A stretch of DNA of 64,000 nt from Aaosphaeria pasadenensis (lineage: Eukaryota > Ascomycota > Dothideomycetes > Pleosporales). The notes beneath the pieces are model-generated. The model saw only the letters and a program-made list of their open reading frames with translations. It searched no databases and was not told the origin of the DNA. Within the stretch, counting starts at the first letter, position 1; every line of letters begins with the position of its first letter. The translations under genes and the position numbers were made by a program. The stretch lies in the NCBI GenBank assembly GCA_022813625.1, contig JAKLMB010000053.1, positions 42,736 through 106,735 on the forward strand, given 5' to 3'. Positions 1 to 10,653 of this stretch are shown in pieces.

Positions 1-1083
1 GTTCGGTTTGCTCCCGTTTCATGTAGGGCGGGAGAGGTGTGATGAGGTTTTACTTGCAGGCGAGGTGGACTGGGAGAGAGTGATTGACGGCCCTGCTCAT
101 GCAATGCTGCGAGTGCGAACCAGATACCGGTCATTTTGGAGATGCGGAGACTAGCGGTGTGATGGTTCTTGTGATTGGAGCCGTTGAACCAGAGTTCGCC
201 GTTGTCGATCTGATGTATGTCGTCAACAGCAGAATGGTCACTGTTATGGTTCTAGTTACTTGATTTTGAAGCCATGACAGCACATTACGTTCATTGATAT
301 TGCATTCCATCTAGTGCCTCGTCAGGACGGACGGTGGGCACATCAGCTTGATCTGGTCAGACTAGCAGCATGATCATACTCAGATCCATGGGCTGTAGAG
401 CACATGGTTGAGTCGAGATTCAAGAGGAGACACGGCTCGAGAAAAAGCCGGACAACTTGCATTGACAGTCTATGGAATCGACTTCTATGGCCACATGCTT
501 TGCTATGTATGTGCTCGCTCAGTTAGGGCAACAAATGGTCCATAGATTGAATTGTTCGTCGCTAGAAGTGCTCAACTTCTCTGAGGCGTGGCTTCAGAGC
601 AAACGTTTAGTAATTATGGCCGAGGTTATCAAGGGCTGAGATAAACTGATTGCAAGTGTTCCATAGATGAGGTATGCTGCGGAGTTCCACCTCCAGTGTA
701 TAGATCTATTGATTGGTGAGCTACGGTGGAGATCAAGGAGGAGTGAATCAATATGTCGACATGGGAGAAAGAGGTAGTATCTTAATCAACTTAGCGGTGT
801 TTAATGGACGAACCATCCGTTACTTTCTAGCTGACTATAATGCCCAATGCCAAATATCTTCGGAGTTCTGTCCTTTGATACTATAAATCCAATATTAAAT
901 TAGTAGCTTCCACATTTAGTTCATCCGGCTAGCATTCACGTGGTTGTGATCCTTTGTGAATTGATTGACATAATTAATGTAATTGGACTTTCAAGGAGAC
1001 TCCTATAACTAAAACGCCCCCATCACATTCTGAAACGTTGACTTCCGCGTTTCAAAGCCGCACCTTCACTCTAAACGAAACGT
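1..1083. other. intergenic, no gene seen
   Basis: No reading frame of useful length or recognisable RNA gene is visible. The stretch lies downstream (3') of the minus-strand dehydrogenase gene that begins at 1996. It could hold part of a gene lying off the left edge, but I see no coding signal. Confidence 0.5.
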
Positions 1084-1996
1084 TTATTTATGGTCTGTAT
1101 CGGTGGTGATTGCGTTCCATTCCTTCAACAATGCTTCGGTTCTCTCGAGCTTGCCTTTGATGTAGGGTGGTGAATCGGATCCTAGAGCTACACGTTCTGG
1201 AATGTCCTTCCCTTCGGCTTTTCCAGAATGGGTCAAGATGTCGACTATCACTTTCGAACCTTTGATAACATCACCAGGCTGGTTGTTATCGGTGGTTTCC
1301 AAAGTGGCCCTGACCTGACCAACTAGAGTATCGTCGTACGCCTTGATGCGCTGCTCAGAGCTGACTCTCGCTCCCGCATTGAGAAATCCAGTCCTGAAGT
1401 ATCCAGGCTCAATGACGGTGACTTTGATACCAAAAGGTTCGAGCTCTGCTCGCATAGATTCGCTGATACCGCTAATGGCCCATTTGGTGCCGCAGTACAG
1501 GCCATAGCCAGGACCACCAGACCAAGAGGCAATTGATCCGAAGTTCGAAATCGTCTTTTCGCCTTCCGTGGCGCGGAGATATGGTAGGAAGGCTTTGCTG
1601 ACGTTCAATGCTCCAAATACATTGGTGTTGAAGGTGTCGTAGTCTTCTTGTGGTCTACGGCTTGTCAGTGCCCAATTCTAATCCTTTTCATCAGTTTATT
1701 ACTTACGAAGTTTCCTCTACTGCACCAGCGAGGATGTAACCAGCAGCGTTGACAAGATGTGTAATGTGACCATATTTGTCATTTGCCTCTTTCGCGACTT
1801 TCTTGATTTCCGGCAGAGGCGATGTGACGTCGAGGACCACAGTATCCGCCCCCTTTTCAGCAAGGTCTTGGATCCTCGATGTGCTTCGTGCACTGGCGAT
1901 GACCTTGTGGCCGCGGGAGAGAGCCTCTAGAGCAATGTACTTTCCGAAGCCCGAACTGGCAGCAGTGATGAACCAGACTGGAGTTTGCGTAGTCAT
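1084..1996 (-). CDS. short-chain dehydrogenase/reductase (SDR), 286 aa, 2 exons
   Basis: NAD(P)-dependent oxidoreductase of the classical SDR superfamily, probably cytosolic; the substrate cannot be read from the sequence. Exon 1 is 1996-1707 and exon 2 is 1654-1084, joined across a 52-nt intron (donor gtaagt, acceptor ccgtag). The splice restores a continuous frame through VEETSPQEDYDTFNTN. The N-terminal Rossmann turn reads TAASSGFG in place of the usual TGxxxGxG, the NAAG strand follows, and the catalytic pair is in YGLYCGTK (YxxxK). The length is normal for the fungal family that resembles 17-beta-hydroxysteroid or retinol dehydrogenases. There is no signal peptide or membrane segment. 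It is divergent from the CorA-like gene at 2878, about 0.9 kb away. Family assignment is firm; the enzymatic role is unknown. Confidence 0.88.
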
Positions 1997-2877
1997 TTTG
2001 ATTGCAAGGTAAAATGAATCGGTGTATAGATAAAGGATTATTGGGTGTTGTTTAGATACTCTTGTTGATTCTTGATGGAATTGTTGGATGTGAGTTTAGA
2101 ATTAGACTACAAGTGCTTACGCTTTACATTTATACTTCTAATTACGACATTCTTTGTTCCCCGCTCCCTCTACATCTCAAGGGTCCTCCGTAACGATAAG
2201 TCCGCCGAAAAAAGTTCTGTCGAAAGATATCGGACGTATAGTGACACCGATTACGGATCTTGCTTCCCACAAATCAATCAATCAATTCACCCTGTAAGGC
2301 TGAGTTTCGTCGTACAACCTGGGGGTGTAAGGCGTGGTGATAAGCTTAACACCGCGCGCTAGTCCCAATTTGGCCAATTATGGCCGAATTTAATCGCGAC
2401 GTCCACAATCCGACGGCCTTCGGAACACCAGATACAAGTCGGATGTGTCAAATCGGCTTCGATTAGTATTTTCTTGATGGCCAGAGAGTTTGTGGAGACT
2501 GGCAAGGGAAAAACACTTGCAGAGATACATTATCTCGACGACGGAGTTAATTGCAGTGGAGGGTAAAGCTACGTCATCTACCCAAAATAGCATTTCCCGT
2601 ACCGAGACCTATTCACCATACAGTTCGTTCATCGTAAGCAAATATCCATATTCATTGTCCTCAAACAATGTAATTGGAAGAGTTTTCAAGCTACGCCTTC
2701 ATTCTGTGTCTTCATCCTGCATCTTCGTGAGTAAGGCAGCGACTCGCCTACCCTGGCCGCGCCACCATGCAGCACACGTCGTGTAGCCTCGTCCAGGCAC
2801 CTTCGATGTTATTCACATCTGTACTCTGTACAAGATGTCTCCTAAACACCTTCAGTCACTCGCAATAATCTCAAGAG
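1997..2877. other. intergenic, divergent promoter region
   Basis: Separates the minus-strand SDR gene from the plus-strand CorA-like gene, so it should contain both promoters. Short frames here do not resemble proteins. A T-rich tract near 2130-2170 is the only compositional feature I noticed. Confidence 0.5.
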
Positions 2878-4529
2878 ATGGGTGTCGATCCATTTGACAA
2901 TTGGTACGAACAGCACCTCCGTTCCGATAGAGATGTGAACTTCAAACCAGACGACTTCAATTTTGCACTTCTCAGGTGCGATGTGGGATCTGCAGATAAC
3001 ATCAGGAAGGAAGATGTCACAGCCGAAGAATTGCTTCAGTGGACGGCATCTCGTGTAAGTTGCACAGTGGATCTCGAAGCCGCATGTTCGAATCGCAATT
3101 GATGGCGTAGTCTCTATGTCAAACGCCAGGGATAGACCTAATGTGAGCCTGAAGATATAAGTAAAGACATGCATGTTCGGCTCACCAAACTAGAATCTGT
3201 CAATATAAATTCTGCGGCCTCAGGGACTATTCCTACACATCGCTACCCCTGAGAACGTCAGAGATGATAGAAATCTTTGGAAACTTGCACCTCCCCAAGC
3301 AATACCTTCATCTTCGCGGGATAGGCGGCGCGCATTCCGGCGCATTCACATCCTTCATCGATAGGGACTCTGACGGAAAGGTTTCACAGATTCGTGCGTA
3401 ATACTCATCATCCCGCTAAGCCACAACATCTGACAACCTTGGTAGAGTTTGTGATTCGAGTCGGCCATGGCTCATCAACGGCGTACTCCTCAATGTGGTC
3501 TTTTGCTCTCAAGTGGGATGCACGCACCGGCCGAACTGAAGGCTTTCTAGAAGGCTTTTCTCCAGCATCGCTCACTGAATTCACGGAGCACATCAAGTCT
3601 TCTTCAATATATCTAGGTCACAGCCTTACTCTTCCAGAGATACTCGTGCATATGATCACAACACAGCTAAATGACCGTATGAGAATACCGTGCGAGGAGC
3701 TGTTCTACGATGAGGAGCGCCGAACTGACCTCTCTAACTTGTCATATCTTGGGTCTAAACGTCCAGCTGCGCTCCAGACATGGAGCTTGGATGAAATCCA
3801 GGGAATAACCACGCGAGCAAACAGATACATAACGACAATGGTATACCTTAAAAGAAGATTTCGGTCCACGGCACAGATCACGCAGAGGCTGTTGTCGATT
3901 TTGGAGGAAGTCAGCCGCATTGATCGCACAGATTCCGACGCTTGGACACAGGATCAATTAGAGGACGACCGCAGGAAACAGAGACTTCAAAATCGCGTTG
4001 GGGTTCTTGAAGGATACGAATACCAAACGGAGTGTATGCTAAAGCGCATTGAAAATCTGAACAATGTGGTGAGTAGACGAATGTTCGGACTATTGCAGAT
4101 GTGATGCTGACACCCGGCCAGCTGTATACAGTACTCGCCCAAATCGATAGCAGAAATCAGGGCCGCCTTGCGAAAATCAATCTTCAAATCGCCCAAGCCG
4201 TTCGGAATGACAGCCTGCCAATGAGAACCATCGCGTACATCACCCTAGTACTTCTGCCTGGGGCCTTTGTGGCCGCCATCTTTGGCATGAACTTCTTCCA
4301 GTTCGATGAAACGACTCGCGAGCTTACTGTGGCCCGCACCTTCTGGCACTATTGGGCAATCACGATTCCAGTCACAATCTTCGTGCTTCTGGTGTGGAAT
4401 GTGTGGAATTACAGGGAGAATAGGAAGGGCATGGACGTGCGTAAAAGCATGCAGTATCTGAGTAAGAAACCCCAGGTTGATGACATGGAGACTCTAGACG
4501 TGGATCCTTCTGCCTACTATCAACGATAG
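2878..4529 (+). CDS. CorA-like divalent cation (Mg2+) transporter family protein, 479 aa, 5 exons
   Basis: Membrane protein of the CorA metal ion transporter superfamily, expected to move Mg2+ or related cations as an oligomer. I model exons 2878-3054, 3111-3142 (a 32-nt microexon), 3194-3393, 3446-4068 and 4122-4529; all four introns are GT-AG and the total is 480 codons including the stop. A long helical cytosolic N-terminal region (a stalk helix runs around RVGVLEGYEYQTECMLKRIENLNN) precedes two C-terminal membrane segments. The first ends in the family signature GMN (in FGMNFF), and the second is WAITIPVTIFVLLVWNVW. The protein ends in a short basic and acidic tail. This is the divergent fungal CorA-like type rather than Alr1/Mnr2, because GMN is followed by FF and no long acidic loop is seen. 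Start choice (2878) is the least certain part. Confidence 0.8.
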
Positions 4530-5517
4530 GAGATGAGAGCTATGGTGCGCATATGCCACGCCTGGCGAATGGGCTTGGACAGAATATGTTTTCTCATGAT
4601 TGTGGATGCAGCGCTACAACTATGTAGATGCGAGGTTCTCCCATTGACGAACTAGATAAAGTTGCAAATACTTAGCTCTATTGCGTTTGTCCTAACTACA
4701 TGCCTAAATGTACTAAGAAACACGTGAGGCCATACTGAGGGTATGGTCCTCGAATCAACATTAGTCAGGGAAAGGGGGATATTGTGACTACACGGGGCGA
4801 TGCGGGAATCCCAATCCTGTCGCAGAATTGTTCTCGAAGGCCTTCAAGCACTCGCATAAAGCGAGTGTTCTGATGGGCTGTGCAGACGAATTGGTCACAA
4901 TCCATCATCACACACGAATTGCAAGGGTCAACACAGTCAGATCAACAGAGTAATTTCCTACCTCGATCCTCCCGCGCTTCCCGTACCCAATGACAAGGCT
5001 TAAAGTTTTTACATGGCGTATATAGAGATTCTATTATATCTGTAAGAAAACGCGAAACATCAACCGGTGATGCCATATTTTGACGACCACGTGAGGGACG
5101 CGGTATGCATTGATCTCCATCACCTTTCTTTTGGAGTGGCTGCTGACGCTTTGGATCCCATTTCCCGGTTCAGCTCCCCGTAAACCGCACGAACGACCAC
5201 GCGCCTTAACGTCTAATTTCGTGAAAATCCTTGCATTGGAATGAGCTTGTAGGGACGGCATGGTGGCCATCGTTGCCTCTCAAAGGCGTGCCGTCATGTG
5301 TTCATGTCTGTTTCTTGGAGTTGTTGGTGGCATGAACATTGGCATAATCCGAAGAAACATGACTAGCAGTAATCATATCAGTGCTTGATAATGAAGCTAT
5401 CCACAATGTCTAGTATAAGTATCCTACGAAGGTTCGATCATGTAGCCTTCCTCCTTACCAACAACTACCGGTCCTTCCTTGGATTTCTATCGTCATTGCC
5501 ATTCTCTTGTATACATC
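4530..5517. other. intergenic, tyrosinase promoter side
   Basis: No supported gene. Lies between the CorA-like gene and the tyrosinase start at 5518, both on the plus strand. A CACGTG core occurs near 4722 but is too far from the tyrosinase start to interpret. Confidence 0.45.
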
Positions 5518-7603
5518 ATGAAGTCAACCTCTTTCGCAGCGCTTTCGCTGCTGTCTACATTTGGCTATGCCTCGCCTCTTCAATCAGTCAAGCGCGAGCT
5601 TCTTGAAAAGCGACAGGCTCCAGGCCCCGGAAACTATTTCGCCATCACTGGCGCCACGGGCGGTGTCCATCCCCGTCTCGAACTGAGGGATCTCGAAGCC
5701 ACTGGCGACATGTGGAATTTATTTCTTTTGGCCATGACTGATTTTCAGGCTATGGATCAGGATGTGATCAACTCATGGTTCCAGATCGCTGGTATGTAGA
5801 ACACTGAACATCTGCTATATACGACATGACTGACAGATTGACAGGTATTCACGGGATGCCATGGTACAGTTTCTCTTGCTTAATAGTCATGAATTATCAC
5901 TAACACATTACAAGGACTTCTTGGGACGGTGTAGAAGGTAACTTCACGGGCCGACAGGACCACCAAATGGGCTATTGTCCACATACCAATCAACTATTCG
6001 GGACCTGGCATCGTCCTTACCTGGCTCTCTTTGAGGTACACTCCAACAACGACTGATATATACAATCGGTGGCTGACTTGACATTGACAGCAACAACTCC
6101 AAACCGTAGCCAACGGTATAGCAGCCCAATTCCCTGCATCATCCCGGTCGAGGTACCAAGACGCAGCAACTAAACTTCGCATTCCATACTGGGACTGGGC
6201 AAAGAACATCCCCAGTTCTGACCCCGTTATTCCAGTCTCTATGACAGAAGAGAAGGTATCAGTGACGTTCCCTAACGGCACGGCTGCTCGGATCGACAAC
6301 CCTCTTTACGACTACAACTTCCATCCCCTTGACAACCGCCAGATCAACGGAACTGTGAGGCTTTCCCCGTCATCCGTTGCGTTCCTCCTACTAACAAGCA
6401 TCAGGGCTGCATAACGAGAGGAAATCAAGGAGGAGTTGGAGGCGGAATCCCCGAAGTCTGCGATACAATGAACCACACCGTGCGAAGAGACTACCCAGTC
6501 TCCGACCACGACTCCCTCAACGCACGCTTCCGCGCCATCCTGCCCTCCCAGCGCGACAGCCTCTTCCGAATCCTCAGCCAGTGGGGAACCTTCGACCGTG
6601 TCAGCAGCGGCGGCGGCACCCATTGCCCCTCCAGCGCCGGTGGCGGAGGCGACCTCGAGACGCTGCACAACCCCATTCACGTTGCCAACTTCCCAGGCCA
6701 CATGTCTCCCCCCTCCGTCGCGGCCTTCGACCCCATGTTCTGGCTCCACCATGCGACCGTCGACCGCCAGATGGCGCTGTTCCAGGCGATATACCCAGAC
6801 TCGTACGTCGAGCCTTGCGGGAGCCGTACGCCGACATACACCATCGAGGAAGGGGAACTCCTCACCGCCGACACGCGTAAGCTTCATCCCCTAATGCCGC
6901 CATCACTGATGCAAGTTAATTTGAAACTGACATACGAACCCCAGCACTCACGCCCTTCCACCGCAACGCAGACGGCGACTTCTGGACCTCAGCCCTCGTC
7001 CGCGACACCGCCGTCCTAGGCTACACGTACCCCGAACTCATCGGCAGCCCCTCGAACGAAACGCTCATCGCGAACGTGACGAGCCAATACGGCGCCGCTA
7101 CATCTACCGCAGCCGCACCGCCCACCAAACGCCAGGCCGCCGGCAATGAAACGACGACGACGCTGTACTTGGCAGACGTGTCGTTCCCCGTGTACGGACT
7201 CAGTGCCGAGGGCGGCAGCTCGCCGTACAATGTCCTCGTTTTCCTCGGCAATGTGGACGCTGAGCCTGCGGAGTGGCTGTTTTCGAAGTCGTTTGTGGGT
7301 CTGGTGTCGACGCTTGGTGGTGGGGAGCATGCGAAGGATGTGCAGGGGACGGCGCAGATTGGGCTCCAGGAGGCGCTTGATAAGGCTATTGCGGCGGGCG
7401 AGACGACGGAGGAGAATTCGGAGGAGTATTTGAAGAAGAATGTTCATTGGAGGGTTGGGTTGGGTGATTTTGAGATCGGGAGGGATGAGGTGCCGGGGAT
7501 GGAGGTTAAGTTGGTGAGCACACAGGTTGATGTTGCGGAGAAGAAGGGGGCGTTTGATCGTTGGGTTGGAGGATTCACGGAGTATGGCCTTGTTGATGTT
7601 TAG
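5518..7603 (+). CDS. secreted tyrosinase (polyphenol oxidase), 602 aa, 6 exons
   Basis: Type-3 copper monooxygenase (EC 1.14.18.1) oxidising monophenols and o-diphenols to quinones, a route to melanin. Exons are 5518-5791, 5845-5863 (a 19-nt microexon), 5915-6035, 6091-6354, 6405-6876 and 6945-7603. I chose the ATG at 5518 because it gives a clean signal peptide (MKSTSFAALSLLSTFGYA); an upstream in-frame ATG at 5479 would spoil it. A dibasic EKRQ site at about residue 31 suggests a Kex2-cut propeptide. CuA ligands are the His in GIHGMPW, the Cys-x-His of GYCPH and the His of TWHRPY. CuB is in IHVANFPGH and FWLHHATVD. After the core, a second KRQ site at about residue 445 lies before a roughly 155-residue C-terminal domain, like the lid removed on activation in other fungal tyrosinases. 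It converges on the polyphosphatase gene with 215 bp between stop codons. Confidence 0.95.
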
Positions 7604-7818
7604 ATTGGACTTCAAAGAGTTGCTGTTCCATGTACATATTGGAGACTTGGACGTTGGGTAGATAGATTAGTAGATGGAATCCCGCGAGGGCTTGTTTGTA
7701 ATGCTACATTGCACTTCTATCTACCTGTATATAACTACATCGTGTGTTGATTTCTTTGTATGAATGACCATGCTAATGCCGAATAACGCCTAGAAATGCT
7801 TAATATCAAACGAGGTAC

Positions 7819-9062
7819 TCAAACATCTTCCGGCGGTATCTCTTTCTCGGTGTAGTTGGTTTTACATTTGATCTGTACGATTTTTTGCTTGCCAGCTGCA
7901 TCGATGACCATTGCCGTGAGCTTGCCGCCCCGCACACAGTTGGAGTCCAGCCCAAAGGTGTATTTATTGATGTTCAAACCCCTTTTTGCGTCATGGCCAT
8001 ACGCGACGGTCAGCCTCTCTTTCTTTGGGAGCTTCTTCTGCTGGTGATTCCAGAACTTCTCCCAGTGGGTGTGATCGCGGGTCTCAGAGGGTATCCGTGT
8101 CTTCAGATCAATGGTCCGCATATTCATGCACTGAAACGGATCCTGCTGTTCGAGTGGCATATCTGGAACCAATCCGGCGTGAACTACCACGAGATCACCA
8201 ATGTCTGATATGTGACCAACTCGCAAGATAACGGGACATTCTTTCAGCCACCCTATCTGCTTCTTCGAGAAGGATTTTGCGAACTTCCGCAGTTTATAGT
8301 CTCCATGTGAAAAGGATTGCTCTTCAAGGAAGTCGGTCTCACGATCGGGATCTTCGTCTGGACCTTGCAGTCCAGCGTGACGATGACTACTCTCCTGGAG
8401 AGACAGGAGGACCTTGTCTTCGTGATTGCCGCGCACACAGGAAGCACCTAGTTTCTCCGCCAGCGAAACGACACCCTTCGAGTCTGGTCCTGCGGTTTGT
8501 CAACACCTATGCCATTTGACCTCAGTCAAGTCTGCTTACCTTTCGCGATGATGTCTCCAGTTAGAATGAGGTGGTCATTCTTCTCATCGAACCCGACCTC
8601 CTGCAAGAGTTGCTCCAACTCCTCCTTACAACCATGTACATCCCCAACGATCACAAGCCTCTTGTCCCCTTTCGGGAGATGTTTCTCGTCCAACGTTTTC
8701 ATATGTATCATATCCTTGAACACGGGCCTCAGACTCGTTCCGTACGCCGCTTCGGGCACTGTGTCCATCTCCAATATCAACTGCTTGCGCTCAGCGTATT
8801 GCGGGCCGTAATGTATCTTCCAGGCAATCCAAGCCACGAGCAATAGCACCAGACAGATGGCGGAGAAGCGCTGCACTCTCCGTGGTATCTTTTGCGAGGT
8901 TTGCTGTGCGAGCGCCCGCCACTTCGGGTGGATTATGTAGTCGTCGTCGTCGTCGTGGCGGTAGAAGGAGTCTTCTTCGTCCGAGGCATAGACGTTGTTG
9001 TCGGGGATCAGGTCGATCAGGCGGAGGCTTTCTGGTCGGCCGTCGAAATTGTTGTGGTACAT
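7819..9062 (-). CDS. PPN2: Ppn2-like zinc-dependent endopolyphosphatase (calcineurin-like/ApaH-like), 397 aa, 2 exons
   Basis: Metallophosphoesterase predicted to cut inorganic polyphosphate inside the vacuole, by similarity to yeast Ppn2 (YNL217W) of the ApaH-like phosphatase group. Exon 1 is 9062-8540 and exon 2 is 8489-7819, joined by a 50-nt intron that splits the second metal motif. The N-terminal 70 residues are cytosolic and acidic (DDDDD run). A single membrane anchor follows (FSAICLVLLLVAWIAWKI, about 70-87), so the enzyme is a type II membrane protein with a lumenal catalytic domain. The four PPP-type motifs appear in order: GDVHG, GDII, RGNHED and, near the C-terminus, AYGHDAKRG; VVHAG supplies a further metal-binding His. 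It shares a 680-bp divergent upstream region with the Ras-like gene. The substrate is inferred from the family and was not tested. Confidence 0.87.
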
Positions 9063-9742
9063 TTGAATATAGAGGCGTCAGGGAGCGAACGGGGGTGTGA
9101 AGTGTAATCGAATGCTATCGTCGCGAGCAGGTGGAAGTCGTGAGGTGTTTAGAGGCCTGAAATAAGGCATTCAATCAAGTGTTTGCGCGGCTTGCGTGAA
9201 CACGACACCTGGAGAAGAGGAATCGGCGTACACGAGGAGTTGTGAAGAGTTGGAAAGGTCGCGACAGTGATCCTGGAGGCGCATCATCACCATAAGCCAA
9301 GAACTAGGAACCGTTGCTGGTTCCGGGTCAATGGTCCCATCCCAATCTTGGTCTTGTTGGTCGCGGCTTTGTCGGAAGTCGGAAGTGATTACCTGGGGTT
9401 CAGATTCAGAGCGATCCTGATTCAGGCTTGGCGGCTTCTCTGGGGGTTTGGACTATTGAAGGGGACGCGTCATGGACGTACCCAATTATGGACAGTGTAT
9501 TAGATTTTGTTCGTATCTCCTAAGTGCATATACGGACGTATCTACAATAATACCAAGTTGGCCTCTCATATAAAAATTGAAAGGTTGAACGATGTATAAG
9601 GTTGCATGGCCCTTCATGCCCAGATACAGTTAGCGCCGTAAGGCAAGGCATCCATCTCAATAACCTCCAGATAGACAACACATAGTAGTCAGGTAGTCTA
9701 TGAAACGTATCTCGCAATATTGCGTTTACAGTATCCCCAAAC
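9063..9742. other. intergenic, shared divergent promoter
   Basis: Upstream of both the polyphosphatase (minus) and the Ras-like gene (plus). No coding signal and no regulatory motif that I can defend. Confidence 0.45.
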
Positions 9743-9907
9743 ATGCGTCAAGTATCGAGTATCCAGAGATTACTTCGTAGATCCAATGCAAATGACCAAA
9801 GTACCACTCGTGGCTGGTTCGTGGTAGTATTTGGAGAGCCAGGCGTAGGCAAAACATGCTTCACTGACATGGTAATGTGCTCCTCTATTTATATAAAAGC
9901 GTATATG

Positions 9908-9944
<37 letters not shown>

Positions 9945-10592
9945 TTTTCACTACTAACACATACAACCCAGTTTCTAAAGGGCGAGCACTTCCAACTCTA
10001 CGTGCCCAGCGCTCAACCCGAAAGCAAGTTCATCCAGGTCGGCAATGTCAGACAATGCATATTCCCCATCGACCTGAGCACCAGCGTGTACAGAGATCCC
10101 CAGCACGGCGTACACTCCAATATCTTCTTCGAGAGCTTCATCAAGAAGGCGGGTGGGTTTGTCTTGCTGTATGACATCACCGACAAGGCTACATATGACT
10201 ACATTACCACCAAAGGCTATTCTCGTATCGTTTTGTCCCGTGATACTGAGGATGAATATGGTGTGCCGTATGGGTCTGGGACGCAGCGGTTCGGATGTGT
10301 GCTTGTGGGGACGAAGCTTGATCTTGCTGCCAACAAGCGGCAAGTTGATCGAGCGCTCGCGGAGCAGTGGGCAGAAACTCAAGGAATCGAATTTTATGAG
10401 GTAGACAAATATCAGAGAGATATGATTGATGCTATCATGGTGGACGTGGCGCTTTCTTCGGGCGAGGCCGAGAAACGAGATGCAGAAGATGCGGCAGAAG
10501 CAACAGGAGCAACAGGCTCCGTGAAGCTATCAAAATCGAGAGGCATCTCGAAAGTGGTTCATATGTTTCGAAAAAAAGGCCAAGATACATAA
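9743..10592 (+). CDS. degenerate Ras-like small GTPase, 249 aa, 2 exons
   Basis: A P-loop GTP-binding protein related to the Ras superfamily. Exon 1 (9743-9871) and exon 2 (9972-10592) are joined across a 100-nt intron that contains a (TA)n tract. The G1 loop is canonical (GEPGVGKT) and G4 is recognisable (VLVGTKLDL). The G3 motif DTAGQE is absent: the matching region reads IDLSTSVYRD. No SAK-like G5 can be identified. The C-terminus is basic (FRKKGQDT) but has no CAAX box, so prenylation is not expected. Nucleotide binding is plausible, but normal GTP hydrolysis is doubtful since the G3 region that positions the catalytic water is missing. The stop codon is only 61 bp from that of the convergent transporter gene, so the two 3' UTRs almost certainly overlap. 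Confidence 0.72.
9909..9939. repeat. (TA)n microsatellite inside an intron
   Basis: About 15 uninterrupted TA units between the donor and the acceptor of the single intron of the Ras-like gene. Its length is likely to vary between strains. Confidence 0.9.
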
Positions 10593-10653
10593 AAGATCCA
10601 GACCATCTATATGCTTGGTTGAGATGACATGGGTTCTATCCCATATGTTTGAT

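Noticed and set aside
2842..3174. 110-codon minus-strand frame
   Set aside because: It lies antisense to exons 1-2 and the introns of the CorA-like gene, and has no domain.
6312..6887. 191-codon minus-strand frame and several others inside tyrosinase
   Set aside because: They are shadows of the GC-rich tyrosinase exons 4-5, whose copper motifs are on the plus strand.
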